From: AP-15 sp963814865
GTDB taxonomy: Bacteria > Pseudomonadota > Alphaproteobacteria > ATCC43930 > CGMCC-115725
DNA: 64,000 nt
Direction: 5' to 3'
NCBI GenBank assembly: GCA_963814865.1
Contig: CAWFEN010000014.1
Coordinates: 1,464,670-1,528,669, forward strand
Positions 28,448 through 37,796 of this stretch are shown here, one piece after another. The translations under genes and the position numbers were made by a program. Under the pieces are notes generated by a model that did no database searches, had not been told where the DNA came from, and saw only the letters and a program-made list of their open reading frames with translations. Positions within the stretch are counted from its first letter, which is position 1. The number at the start of each line of letters is the position of its first letter.

Positions 28448-28662
28448 TCAGCCGGCGGCGAACAGGCCGATGCCGCCGGCGACCGACGCTCCACCGACGA
28501 CGATCCCGAGCAGGCGCAGCTCCATATGAGGAAACGTCACATCGCGGGCACCGGCAGGGCTGACATGCAGCGTCGCCGCCGACACCAGAGGAAAATCCCC
28601 AAAGCAGCAAGAGCCGCCGCGATTTGTCCCATGCGAGGTCGCGTCAGAAACTGCGGCTGCAT
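28448..28662 (-). pseudogene. Small membrane protein, probable frameshift
   Basis: An excellent ribosome site (aaggagaagg) precedes ATG 28662, giving MQPQFLTRPRMGQIAAALAA, a hydrophobic helix, then stopping at 28537. In another frame the sequence continues LVSAATLHVSPAGARDVTF and GVVGGASVAGGIGLFAAG-like residues to a stop at 28448. Joined, they make a 70-residue protein with two membrane helices. The 215-base span is not a codon multiple. Either a two-base insertion near 28585 broke a small membrane protein, or only the 41-residue first part is made. Family not recognised. Confidence 0.5.
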
Positions 28663-28804
28663 CCGCGGCCTTCTCCTTTCTTCGCATGCCGTCGGCCGAC
28701 AGTCCTGACGCGCGGTCGGCTAAACGGTCGTCGGGTCCTGCGCTTCCTGATGCCAGCGCAGCAGGTGGCGGCGCAGCACGGCGATGCCTTTGACGAGGCC
28801 GAAG

Positions 28805-29407
28805 CCGGTCAGCGCGATGGACGCGATCGCCAAGGGCACGCGCGACGGCATCGTCTTCCTGGCGAACATCGTCGCCATGCTGGTGGTGACGATAGCGCTG
28901 GTCAGCCTGGTCAACGCCGCGCTCGGGCTGCAGCCCGACCTCGCCGGTGCGCCTGACCCTCAGCGGCTGTTCGCCTATGCCTTTCGGCCGATCATGTGGC
29001 TGATCGGCATTCCCGGCCCGGAGATCGCGGCCGCGGCGGCGCTGATGGGCACCAAGACCGTGCTCAACGAGTTCATTGCCTATGTCGACCTCGCCCACCT
29101 GCCGCCGGATGTGCTGAGCGCGCGTTCGCGCCTGATCATGACCTACGCGCTGTGCGGCTTCGCCAATTTCGGCAGCCTCGGCATTCTGATCGGCGGGATG
29201 GGCGCGATGGTGCCCGAGCGGCGGGCCGAGATCGTGGCGCTCGGCCTGCGCTCGATCTTGTCCGGTACGCTCGCCACCTGCATGAGCGGCGCAATCGTCG
29301 GGATGTTGTGACCGCCCGGTGCTCGCGCTTTCGGCGCATCCCCGCCTGCCCGCCTGGAGGCCGCCGAGGCGGCCCATGCGGCTCGCCGCGCCGGAGCGGG
29401 CGGCACA
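28805..29407 (+). repeat. Duplicated 3' half of the NupC gene (pseudogene copy)
   Basis: This stretch is nearly identical to 30611-31216, the last 170 codons of the nucleoside transporter gene plus about 95 bases downstream. The differences include a net loss of three bases where GAPVTLQRLF became GAPDPQRLF, so the frame stays open to the stop at 29311. It has no start of its own and no N-terminal half. Directly after it comes a copy of the MFS copy 3 tail. It is a relic of a tandem duplication, not a gene. Confidence 0.92.
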
Positions 29408-29703
29408 GATTACCAGCTGCCGACGAGCCTGCCAACCTTTCCGCGTATTTCGCACGATCGGATGCACCCCGGCGATCGGCGCGGCCGGTCAGACCGCGTC
29501 GTACTCCGCTGAAATGTCGCGGTCGGTATAGTCCGGCAGCAGCGCCGTCGAAAGCACGCTGACGACCGCGCAGACGAGGATGTAGAAAGCGATCGCATTG
29601 TACGCTGCGAACAATGCCGTCGCGAGCAGCGGCGCCGGGCAGCCGGCGATGACCGGGGCGAGCTGGTAGCCGAGCGAGGCGCCGCTGTAGCGCAGCCGCG
29701 GTC
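29405..29703 (-). repeat. Duplicated C-terminal tail of MFS copy 3 (pseudogene copy)
   Basis: Matches 26081-26390, i.e. the end of MFS copy 3 and its downstream flank, on the same strand. It encodes PRLRYSGASLGYQLAPVIAG and ends LLPDYTDRDISAEYDAV like the parent. A nine-base deletion (in the segment around 29590) and several substitutions distinguish it. Upstream coding is absent. It abuts the NupC fragment at 29405 with only a two- or three-base overlap (cag), marking a duplication junction. Confidence 0.9.
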
Positions 29704-29866
29704 CGTCATCACGGGAGCCCCGGTGGCCGCTGTCGTTCGGCGCGCGCGCCATCGCTTCCAAACCACCGTCATATTTGTTAAAGGCGGTGAGATCTGAAAT
29801 CTCTGCGCGAGTTGGCGTACGGCACGGTGATCGCGTTGGTGGCAAGGATACCCAAATTACCCGAAC

Positions 29867-31120
29867 GTGTTGCCCGATAACGCAATGCGCGGGCTCCTCG
29901 GCATCGCGGTTATCCTGCTTCTCGCCTGGGGGTTGAGCGAGGACCGGGCACACGTGCCTTGGCGGGTCGTCGCGGTGGGCGTGCTGCTGCAATTCGGCCT
30001 TGCTCTGCTGTTTCTGACATTTCCGCCGGCCCGAACGGCGTTTCTGTTGCTGAACCGTGCCGTCGAGGCGTTGCAGGGCGCCACCGAGGCCGGCACCGGA
30101 TTTGTTTTCGGCTATCTCGGCGGCGGCCAATTGCCGTTTGCCGAGACCCGGCCGGGCACCAGCTTCATCTTCGCCTTTCGCGCGCTGCCGCTGGTGCTGG
30201 TGATCAGCGCGCTCGCCACCCTGCTGTTCTACTGGGGCGTCCTGCAGCGCATCGTGCAGGCGTTTGCCTGGGTGCTGCGGCGCACGGCCGGGGTCGGCGG
30301 CCCGCTCGGCCTTGGTGCCGCGGTGCACATCTTTGTCGGCCATATCGAGGCGCCGCTGCTGATCCGCCCGTACCTGATGCGGCTGGCGCGCGGCGAGCTG
30401 TTCGCGCTGATGAGCTGCGGCATGGCCGGCATCGCCGGTACGGTCATGGTGCTCTACGCCGCGCTGGTCGGCGCGGTCATTCCCAACGCGCTCGGCAACA
30501 TTCTGATCGCCGCGGTCATCAGCACCCCCGCGGCGCTGGCGATCGCCGCGCTGATGGTGCCGTTCCGCCCCGATTCGTCCGCCGCGGCGCAGCTGGCGAT
30601 CGACGACCCGCCGGTCAGCGCGATGGACGCGATCGCCAAGGGCACGCGCGACGGCATCGTCTTCCTGGCGAACATCGTCGCCATGCTGGTGGTGACGATT
30701 GCGCTGGTCAGCCTGGTCAACGCCGCGCTCGGGCTGCTGCCCGACCTCGCCGGTGCGCCGGTGACCCTGCAGCGGCTGTTCGCCTATGCCTTTCGGCCGA
30801 TCATGTGGCTGATCGGCATTCCCGGCCCGGAGATCGCGGCCGCGGCGGCGCTGATGGGCACCAAGACCGTGCTCAACGAGTTCATTGCCTATGTCGACCT
30901 CGCCCACCTGCCGCCGGATGTGCTGAGCGCGCGTTCGCGCCTGATCATGACCTACGCGCTGTGCGGCTTCGCCAATTTCGGCAGCCTCGGCATTCTGATC
31001 GGCGGGATGGGCGCGATGGTGCCCGAGCGGCGGGCCGAGATCGTGGCGCTCGGCCTGCGCTCGATCCTGTCCGGCACGCTCGCCACCTGCATGAGCGGCG
31101 CAATCGTCGGGATGTTGTGA
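29867..31120 (+). CDS. Concentrative nucleoside transporter (NupC/CNT family)
   Basis: A 417-residue inner-membrane nucleoside:cation symporter. Family segments are present in order: ILLLAWGLSEDRAHVPWR, AGTGFVFGYLGG, IFAFRALPLVLVISALATLL, GHIEAPLLIRPYL, ELFALMSCGMAGIAGTVM and the C-terminal CGFANFGSLGILIGGMGAM with the conserved NFG motif. Length is usual. Start ATG 29867, with an alternative at codon 7; the ribosome site is weak in both cases. Its 3' half is duplicated upstream at 28805. It may import purine or pyrimidine nucleosides for salvage. Confidence 0.92.
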   Translation: MLPDNAMRGLLGIAVILLLAWGLSEDRAHVPWRVVAVGVLLQFGLALLFLTFPPARTAFLLLNRAVEALQGATEAGTGFVFGYLGGGQLPFAETRPGTSFIFAFRALPLVLVISALATLLFYWGVLQRIVQAFAWVLRRTAGVGGPLGLGAAVHIFVGHIEAPLLIRPYLMRLARGELFALMSCGMAGIAGTVMVLYAALVGAVIPNALGNILIAAVISTPAALAIAALMVPFRPDSSAAAQLAIDDPPVSAMDAIAKGTRDGIVFLANIVAMLVVTIALVSLVNAALGLLPDLAGAPVTLQRLFAYAFRPIMWLIGIPGPEIAAAAALMGTKTVLNEFIAYVDLAHLPPDVLSARSRLIMTYALCGFANFGSLGILIGGMGAMVPERRAEIVALGLRSILSGTLATCMSGAIVGML

Positions 31121-31298
31121 CCGCACAGCGCTCGCGCTTTCGGCGCATCCCCGCCTGCCCGCCTGGAGGCCGCCGAGGCGGCCCATGCGGCTCGCCGCGC
31201 CGGAGCGGGCGGCACACCCATGGCGATGGCCGGGCTTGCCCGCTTCGCGCGGATGCGGCGTAATCCGGCGCGGGAGACGCATCGCGAGGGAGGAGAAT

Positions 31299-33119
31299 GT
31301 GGATATTCCGTCGGAGAGGCCGGTGGCGGTGGCCGGCAACGAGATCGACCGGCCGGTGCCGAGTGCGCCGTCGAACCGGGTCTTCGGCAGCGACGCGATC
31401 GCCGCGGCGATCCGCGAGCTCGACATTCCCTATGTCGCGCTCAATCCGGGATCGAGCTATCGCGGATTGCACGACAGCCTGGTCAACTATCTCGGCAACA
31501 GCCGGCCGCGCATGCTGCTGTGCCTGCACGAGGAGAGTGCCGTGGCGTTGGCGCATGGCTGGGCCAAGGTCACCGGCCGGCCGATGCTGGTCATCGTGCA
31601 CGCCAATGTCGGGCTGATGCATGCGACGATGGCGATCTTCAATGCCTGGTGCGACCGGGAGCCGGTCATCGTGCTCGGCGCCACCGGCGCGCTCGACGCG
31701 ACCCGGCGGCGGCCGTGGATCGAATGGATCCACACCGCGCGCGACCAGGGTGCCTTGATCCGCAATTTCAGCAAATGGGACGACCAGCCCTCTTCGATCG
31801 GGGCGGCGCAGGAGGCGGTGTTGCGCGCCAACATGATCGCGCAGACCGCACCGCGCGGGCCGGTCTACCTCAATTTCGACCTGGCACTGCAGGAAGACGA
31901 GATCGAGGTGGTGCCGCCGATGCCCGACATTGCGCGTTTTGCGCCGCCGGCCTCGCCCGAACCCGGCGGCGCGCTGATCCGCCAGGCCGCCGAGTTGCTG
32001 GCGCGGGCCGAGCGGCCGGTGATCCTGATGGGCCGCGCCTCGCGCGACCCCGAGGCATGGCGGCGGCGGGTCGAACTGGCCGAGGCGGTCGGCGCGCGGG
32101 TCATGACCGACCGCAAGACCGGGGCGGCGTTCCCGACCGACCATCCGCTGCACGCTGCCGGTCCCGCCGGTTCATTGTCGCCGGCCGGCGCCGAGCTGGT
32201 CGCCGCCGCCGATGTGATCCTGAGCCTCGACTGGATCGACCTCGCCGGCACGTTGAAGGCGGCCTGCCATGGCCAGCCGCCCGCCGGCAAGGTGATCCAG
32301 GTCTCGCCCGACCAGTATGTCCACAATGGCTGGAGCATGGATTACCAGGGCCTGCCGCCGACCGATGTCTACCTGCTGGCCGAGCCGGACGCTGCCGTCC
32401 CAGCGCTTTTGGCCGCGATCAAGGAATTGCGGCCGAGCGCACCGGCTTTGCCGGCGCCGCGTGCCCCGCGCTCGCCGCCGCCCTTGGCGGCGCTCGAAAC
32501 CGCCGCGATCATCGAGGTGCCGTTGCTGGCGACGGCGTTGAAGCAGGCGCTCGGCGATGCCCCGGCCACGATGATCCGACTGCCGCTCAGCTGGGGCGAG
32601 CATTTGTGGGATTTCCGCCATCCGCTCGATTTTCTCGGCGCCGATGGCGGCGGCGGTATCGGCTCGGGGCCGGGGATGGCGGTCGGGGCCGCGCTGGCCT
32701 TGCGCGACGGCGAGCGGCTGCCGGTCGCAGTCCTCGGCGACGGCGATTTCCTGATGGGGGTCACGGCGTTGTGGACGGCGGTGCGCAACGCGATCCCGCT
32801 GTTGGTCGTGATCGCCAACAACCGCTCGTTCTTCAACGACGAGCTGCACCAGGAGCGGGTCGCGCGCGACCGCGGCCGGCCGGTCGAGAACCGCTGGATC
32901 GGCCAGTCCATCCGCGATCCCGACATCGACCTCGCGACCCTCGCGCGCGGCCAGGGCTGCGTCGGCATCGGCCCGGTCGAAGATCCGAAACAGCTGGTCG
33001 CGGCGATGACCGAAGCGGTCGCCGCGGTGCGCGCCGGCAAGGTCTGCGTCGTCGATGTCCGCGTCGCCGTCGGCTACGATCCGGGCGGCGCCGCCGGCAT
33101 CATGCAGCGCACACCCTGA
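31299..33119 (+). CDS. Thiamine-diphosphate-dependent enzyme (acetolactate synthase-like)
   Basis: A 606-residue TPP enzyme with the three-domain layout of acetolactate synthase, benzoylformate decarboxylase and relatives. N-terminal pyrimidine-binding domain: YVALNPGSSYRGLHDSL and the catalytic Glu in LLCLHEESAVALAHGWAK. Middle domain: RPVILMGRASRD. C-terminal TPP-binding motif: VAVLGDGDFLMGVTALWTA ending IANNRSFFNDELHQ. The GTG at 31299 is chosen for the strong site ggaggag; an ATG-led frame from 31185 covers noncoding DNA. It lacks an obvious partner regulatory subunit, so a decarboxylase or carboligase in catabolism is more likely than branched-chain synthesis. Confidence 0.88.
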   Translation: MDIPSERPVAVAGNEIDRPVPSAPSNRVFGSDAIAAAIRELDIPYVALNPGSSYRGLHDSLVNYLGNSRPRMLLCLHEESAVALAHGWAKVTGRPMLVIVHANVGLMHATMAIFNAWCDREPVIVLGATGALDATRRRPWIEWIHTARDQGALIRNFSKWDDQPSSIGAAQEAVLRANMIAQTAPRGPVYLNFDLALQEDEIEVVPPMPDIARFAPPASPEPGGALIRQAAELLARAERPVILMGRASRDPEAWRRRVELAEAVGARVMTDRKTGAAFPTDHPLHAAGPAGSLSPAGAELVAAADVILSLDWIDLAGTLKAACHGQPPAGKVIQVSPDQYVHNGWSMDYQGLPPTDVYLLAEPDAAVPALLAAIKELRPSAPALPAPRAPRSPPPLAALETAAIIEVPLLATALKQALGDAPATMIRLPLSWGEHLWDFRHPLDFLGADGGGGIGSGPGMAVGAALALRDGERLPVAVLGDGDFLMGVTALWTAVRNAIPLLVVIANNRSFFNDELHQERVARDRGRPVENRWIGQSIRDPDIDLATLARGQGCVGIGPVEDPKQLVAAMTEAVAAVRAGKVCVVDVRVAVGYDPGGAAGIMQRTP

Positions 33120-34031
33120 TCAAGCGCTGCCGGGAGGAAGGCTCTCGCGGCCTGCGGGGGCCGATGCAGCCCGGCCGAGGCGGTCCGCTGCTTGCTCGAT
33201 CGCACGCCGAACCGCGCGGCGCGGCGGCGGCGGACGCCCGCGGAGGCCCGGGTCGCGGGCGCCCCACAACAGGCTGCCGGCGAGCGGCAGGTGGTCGGAG
33301 GCGAGGCGGGCGAGCGCGGTCCGGCAGACCGCAACGTCGCACAGCACCGCCGGCCCGTCGGCGTAGATCCGGTCGAGCGGCAGCACCGGCATCCAGGAAG
33401 GAAAGGTGCGCGGTGCCGGGCTCGGCCCGAGCCGCCGGTCGAGCGCGCCGATGGCGCCGCTGCGCCCCCGCCACTCGTTCAGATCGCCCATCAGCAGCAC
33501 GGCATCCGCCGTGCGCCGGTTCTCTGCGGCGGTTTCGCCGAGCGCGGCGATCAACCGGCCCGCCTGCAGCCGCCGCTCGCCGGCATGGAGGCCGAAATGG
33601 GTGGCGAGGACACGCAGCACGCGGTTGCCGATCAACAGGTCGACGTCGATCGCATTGCGCGGCTCGTAGCCCGCAACGGTGAGATCGATCGAGCGCGCCG
33701 CGAGCACCGGGAACCGGGTCAGGACCGCGTTGCCGAAGCGCCTGCGATGCGCGCGCATGCCGGCGCCGAGGACGACCTGGCAGCCGATGGCCGCGCCGAG
33801 ATAGGCCCATTGATCGGCGTGCCCGGGCCGTCCGGTCTGCCGGCCGGCACCGACTTCCTGCAGACAGGCGACATCCGCGTCGATGCTGCGCAGCACCGCC
33901 GCGATCCGTGCCGGATCATAGCGGCGATCGACGCCGACGCAGGCATGGATGTTGTAGGTGGCGACCCTGACCGACCGGATCTCGGCCGTCGCGGCGGCGA
34001 GGCTGCGCAGGGCAGGGCTGTCTTTCGGCAT
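33120..34031 (-). CDS. Endonuclease/exonuclease/phosphatase (EEP) family protein
   Basis: About 303 residues of the DNase I-like EEP superfamily: metal-dependent phosphodiesterases acting on nucleic acids, phospholipids or sugar phosphates. Motifs in order are RVATYNIHACVGVDRRYDP, the metal Glu in ACLQEVG, LLMGDLNEWRG and the terminal SDHLPLAGSLL with the catalytic His. No signal peptide. The C-terminal 50 residues are Arg/Pro-rich. Start is uncertain between ATG 34031 and 34064. Its stop abuts the TPP-enzyme stop (convergent). Related alphaproteobacterial proteins often sit with phospholipase D-type and VTT genes, not present here. Confidence 0.85.
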   Translation of the reverse strand: MPKDSPALRSLAAATAEIRSVRVATYNIHACVGVDRRYDPARIAAVLRSIDADVACLQEVGAGRQTGRPGHADQWAYLGAAIGCQVVLGAGMRAHRRRFGNAVLTRFPVLAARSIDLTVAGYEPRNAIDVDLLIGNRVLRVLATHFGLHAGERRLQAGRLIAALGETAAENRRTADAVLLMGDLNEWRGRSGAIGALDRRLGPSPAPRTFPSWMPVLPLDRIYADGPAVLCDVAVCRTALARLASDHLPLAGSLLWGARDPGLRGRPPPPRRAVRRAIEQAADRLGRAASAPAGRESLPPGSA

Positions 34032-34300
34032 CGATCGCGCCGCACCTTCGGCGATAGCGGTCACCGCGTCGTACGACCGCCGGGAGCGGCCAGGCTGCTT
34101 CGGCCCCTCGACGGCGGCGCATCATTCCCCGGCGCCGGCCACCTCGATCGGCGTCGCCGCGCTCAGCGGATCAACCGCACCCCGCGCCAGCGGCTCGTCA
34201 CCGCACCGAGCTCCCGCAGCCCCGAGAGCCGCCGCGCCAGCTTGACAATATTGCGCCGCAAACGTACGGGTTCCAGCCCTTTGATCGGCGCTGGGCCGCC

Positions 34301-35716
34301 ATGTCCGACAATAAGCACGCCGTCTTTTCCGGACGCCTGGTGATCATCGGCTTCGGCAGCATCGGCCAGGGTGTCCTGCCGCTGCTGCTGCGCCATCTCG
34401 AGATGAGACCGGAGCAGGTCGAGATCGTCACCGCCGAGCCGCGCGGACGGGAAGTGGCAGCCGAATACGGCATCGCGTTCAGCGAAATCGCGCTGACTCG
34501 CGAGAACTGTCGGGGCGTGCTCGATCCCCGGCTCGGCCGCGGCGACTTTCTCGTCAACGTCTCGGTTGACGTGTCGAGCACGGCGCTGATCGAGTTTTGT
34601 CAGCAAAAAGGCACGCTCTACCTCGACACCTGCATCGAGCCGTGGCCGGGCGGCTACACCGATCCGAGCCTGCCGCCCTCGGCGCGCTCGAATTACGCGC
34701 TGCGCGAAAGCGCGCTGGCGCTGCGCACGCGCTATCCGAGCGGACCGACCGCGGTGCTGACCCACGGCGCCAATCCGGGCCTCGTTTCGCACTTCGTCAA
34801 GCAGGCGCTGGTCGATCTCGCGCGCGGTTCGGGTCTCGGGGCCGGGGTCCCGGCCGGCCGCGACGGCTGGGCTCGGCTGGCCGAGCAGCTGGGGGTCAAG
34901 GCAATCCACATCGCCGAACGCGATACGCAGGTCGCGGCGATCCCAAAGGAGCCGGGCGAATTCGTCAATACCTGGTCGATCGACGGCTTCGTCAGCGAAG
35001 GCTCGCAGCCGGCGGAGCTCGGCTGGGGCACCCATGAGCGGCATTTCCCGGTGGATGGCGGCCGCCACGATTTCGGCTCCGGCGCCGCGATCTACCTGCT
35101 GCGGCCGGGTGCGGCGACCCGCGTGCGCAGCTGGACGCCGCTCGAAGGGCCGTATCACGGATTTCTGATCACCCATGGCGAATCGATTTCGATCGCCGCC
35201 TACCTGACCGTCGCGGAAGACGGCCGGGTGCGGTTCCGGCCGACTTGCCACTACGCCTATCACCCGTGCGACGACGCGGTGCTGAGCCTGCACGAATTCG
35301 CCGGCAGGAACTGGCGGCTGCAGCACCGAAAACGGCTGATGGTGGACGAGATCACAAAGGGGATCGACGAGCTCGGGGTGTTGCTGACGGGGTCCCCCAA
35401 AGGCGTCTACTGGTACGGCTCGCGGCTGTCGATCGACGAGGCGCGGCGGGTGGCGCCGCACAACAACGCGACCTCGCTGCAGGTGACGGCGGCCGTGCTG
35501 GCTGGGGTGATCTGGGCGATCGAGCATCCCGGCCGCGGCATCGTCGAGCCGGAGGAGATGGATTTCGCGCGGGTCCTCGAGATCGCCCGCCCCTATCTCG
35601 GCGAGGTCGTCGGCGTTTACGGCGACTGGACCCCGCTCGACGGCCGCGAAAGCCTGTTTGCCGAGGACCTCGACCGCGAAGATCCGTGGCAGTTCAAGAA
35701 CATCCGCGTCGTCTGA
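34301..35716 (+). CDS. hss: Homospermidine synthase
   Basis: A 471-residue cytosolic enzyme that makes sym-homospermidine from putrescine using NAD. The Rossmann motif is RLVIIGFGSIGQGVLPLLL. Family-specific blocks are TCIEPWPGGYTDPSLPPSAR, LTHGANPGLVSHFVKQALVD and NTWSIDGFVSEGSQPAELGW. Near the C-terminus GSPKGVYWYGSRLSIDEAR and NATSLQVTAAVLAGV complete the fold. Full length, no lesion. The ATG at 34301 lacks a strong ribosome site. Stands alone as a rightward gene; homospermidine is a major polyamine in many alphaproteobacteria. Confidence 0.95.
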   Translation: MSDNKHAVFSGRLVIIGFGSIGQGVLPLLLRHLEMRPEQVEIVTAEPRGREVAAEYGIAFSEIALTRENCRGVLDPRLGRGDFLVNVSVDVSSTALIEFCQQKGTLYLDTCIEPWPGGYTDPSLPPSARSNYALRESALALRTRYPSGPTAVLTHGANPGLVSHFVKQALVDLARGSGLGAGVPAGRDGWARLAEQLGVKAIHIAERDTQVAAIPKEPGEFVNTWSIDGFVSEGSQPAELGWGTHERHFPVDGGRHDFGSGAAIYLLRPGAATRVRSWTPLEGPYHGFLITHGESISIAAYLTVAEDGRVRFRPTCHYAYHPCDDAVLSLHEFAGRNWRLQHRKRLMVDEITKGIDELGVLLTGSPKGVYWYGSRLSIDEARRVAPHNNATSLQVTAAVLAGVIWAIEHPGRGIVEPEEMDFARVLEIARPYLGEVVGVYGDWTPLDGRESLFAEDLDREDPWQFKNIRVV

Positions 35717-36228
35717 TGCCACCTCCCGGTTAAGCCGTATCAGCCCGCCGCGCGGTCGACGAGGGCTCGTGTTCGGCGAAGTCCAAAGACTTCGGCGCCG
35801 ATCCGGGTTGAGCCGAATCGGGTCCGGCAATGTCGCGTTCAATAGCGAATCCGCGCCGGCCGCATTCCGACAATCGCGGCGGGGCGTCGGCGCCTGTGTC
35901 TTTTTTCGGCTACTGACAGATGCTTGGCGCGGATCGGGCCGGCGCGCGGCGGACCTGCGCGTTCGCCAGCGATATCGGCGATGCCGCGATCGAATTAACG
36001 ATTGATTGTTGCCAGGCCGCGATCGGGCCGCTAGGCTGCCGCGATCGAGATGGCTGCCGCCGGAACATCACCGGGGTGAAGAGGCGGCTGGCGACGGGGT
36101 GGACATCACCCCCGACCCGCCCGGTTCTTGGAGGATGTTCCGGCAACGCCGCTTCGATGTGACCGAGCCGCAACCTGGTCCGGGATTTGCCCGCCGGACA
36201 GCCACGGTGCGGCAGCAGGTGGGGGGAC
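35717..36228. other. Intergenic region, about 510 bases, no gene seen
   Basis: Lies between homospermidine synthase and the M23 peptidase. Open frames here are antisense or out-of-phase by-products of high GC and lack ribosome sites. It must contain the promoter of the peptidase gene; no clear motif is visible. Confidence 0.5.
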
Positions 36229-37794
36229 ATGGTCGCCGGAACCTCGAGCTGGGGAAGCAAGGTCTTCCCCGAGATCCATATCTGTTTTGCGGCTGCGCCG
36301 CGGTCGTCTTCGATCGTCGTGCCGCCGGTTGTGCAGGCAGCGGCGCTGGCGGCGATCGTCGCCGGCGCCGTCGCGATCTGCTGTCTCGGCCTCGGCCGGA
36401 TCGGCGACGATCGCCTGATCGCCGAAAAGGAAGCGGCGGTGCTCCGCACCGAAACTGCGAATGTCGACCTGCAGGACGATATCGCGCATTTGCAGGACAA
36501 GCTCGCCATCGCCGACCGCAGCCGGGCGCAGGCGGAGAACCGGCTCGCCGCGCTGGCGAGCCAGGCCGGCACCCTGCGTGGCCTCCTCTACACCGCCGAG
36601 GCAAGGCTCAACACGCTCGACGAGGCCCGGACCGAGCTTTCCCAGCAGCGCGGCGAGATCCAGCAGCAGCTGACCGTCTCCGAACAAGCCGCCTCTTCAA
36701 AAACCGGCCGGATCGCTCAGCTCGCGCATGCGCTCGACCTGACCCGGCGGGAGCTGCACCAGGCGGCGGCCGAGAGCGCGACCTTGACCGCGCGCCTCAG
36801 CAAGGCCGATGCCGACCGCGCCCAGGTGCAGGCGCAATACGGGCAGTACAAGGCCAGCCTCGACGAAACGGCAAAAGAGCTCCGCCAGCTCGCCGCCGAT
36901 CGCGACACGGCCGCGGGCGAGCGCGACCGGCTGCGGGCGCGGCTCGGCGAGCTCGAGCAAAAGCTGTCGCAGCGCGGAACATCGCCGGCGCCGCCGCCGC
37001 GGCTCGCCGCCGCGATGCCGCCCCTGGCGCCGCAGCCTGCACCGCCGCCGCCGCGGCTTGCCGCGGCAACGCCGCCCCTGGCGCCGCAACCCGCACCGCT
37101 CCGGCCTGCCCCGGCCGAACCGATCCCGCCGCCTCCACCGGCGGCGCGTGCCGCCGGCTCGGCCGACACCGCCGCCATTGAGGCGCTCGGCCATCAGGGC
37201 ATCAGCGGCGTCGAGCATGTGCTCGCCTCGACCGGGGTCGATGTGGCGCGGCTGTTCGCGCAATTCGGCCTCGACCGTGCCGAAGGCGGTCCCTTCGTGC
37301 CGCCGCCGAAGGGCGGACGCTACGCCGACGCGATCAGCCCGCAGAAGCTCGCCGCGATGCGCGGCCTGGCGCGATCGCTGCCGCTCGCGGCGCCGGTCGC
37401 GCGGTACCAGATCGGCAGCCCGTTCGGCCCGCGCATCGACCCGTTCAACGGCCGGGCCTCGTTTCACACCGGGGTCGATTTCGACGCGCCTTACATGTCG
37501 CCGGTCTGTGCGACCGCGGCCGGAACCGTCATCTATGCCGGCTATCGCGGCGATTACGGCAAAGTCGTCGAAATCGACCACGGCAACGGGATCGATACCG
37601 TCTACGCGCATCTGCATCGCTACACCGTCTCAGTCGGCGAGCGGATCGGTACCGGCACCCAGATCGGCTTTCTCGGCAGCAGCGGGCGTAGTTCCGGCCC
37701 GCATCTGCATTACGAGGTGCTGGTCAACGGCGAGCCGCAGGACCCCGAGAAATTCATCGGGCTCGCCCACCTGATCCCGGTCGCGGCCCGCTGA
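36229..37794 (+). CDS. Membrane-anchored M23 peptidase with coiled coil and proline-rich linker
   Basis: 521 residues. Near residue 40 a single helix (AAALAAIVAGAVAICCLGLG) anchors it in the inner membrane. A coiled coil of about 200 residues follows, then a proline/alanine linker containing two copies of a 17-residue unit ending LAAATPPLAPQPAP-like. The C-terminal LytM/M23 domain has the zinc ligands HTGVDFDAP and HLHYEVLVNG, and YAHLHRYTVSVGERI. The set is complete, so it may be an active peptidoglycan endopeptidase rather than a degenerate EnvC-type activator. ATG 36229 with ggtggggggac upstream. Confidence 0.88.
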   Translation: MVAGTSSWGSKVFPEIHICFAAAPRSSSIVVPPVVQAAALAAIVAGAVAICCLGLGRIGDDRLIAEKEAAVLRTETANVDLQDDIAHLQDKLAIADRSRAQAENRLAALASQAGTLRGLLYTAEARLNTLDEARTELSQQRGEIQQQLTVSEQAASSKTGRIAQLAHALDLTRRELHQAAAESATLTARLSKADADRAQVQAQYGQYKASLDETAKELRQLAADRDTAAGERDRLRARLGELEQKLSQRGTSPAPPPRLAAAMPPLAPQPAPPPPRLAAATPPLAPQPAPLRPAPAEPIPPPPPAARAAGSADTAAIEALGHQGISGVEHVLASTGVDVARLFAQFGLDRAEGGPFVPPPKGGRYADAISPQKLAAMRGLARSLPLAAPVARYQIGSPFGPRIDPFNGRASFHTGVDFDAPYMSPVCATAAGTVIYAGYRGDYGKVVEIDHGNGIDTVYAHLHRYTVSVGERIGTGTQIGFLGSSGRSSGPHLHYEVLVNGEPQDPEKFIGLAHLIPVAAR

Positions 37795-37796
37795 TT

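Noticed and set aside
28784..29311. A separate 175-residue nucleoside transporter gene
   Set aside because: It is a near-exact duplicate of the last 170 codons of the NupC gene at 29867, lacks the N-terminal helices and has no start signal of its own.
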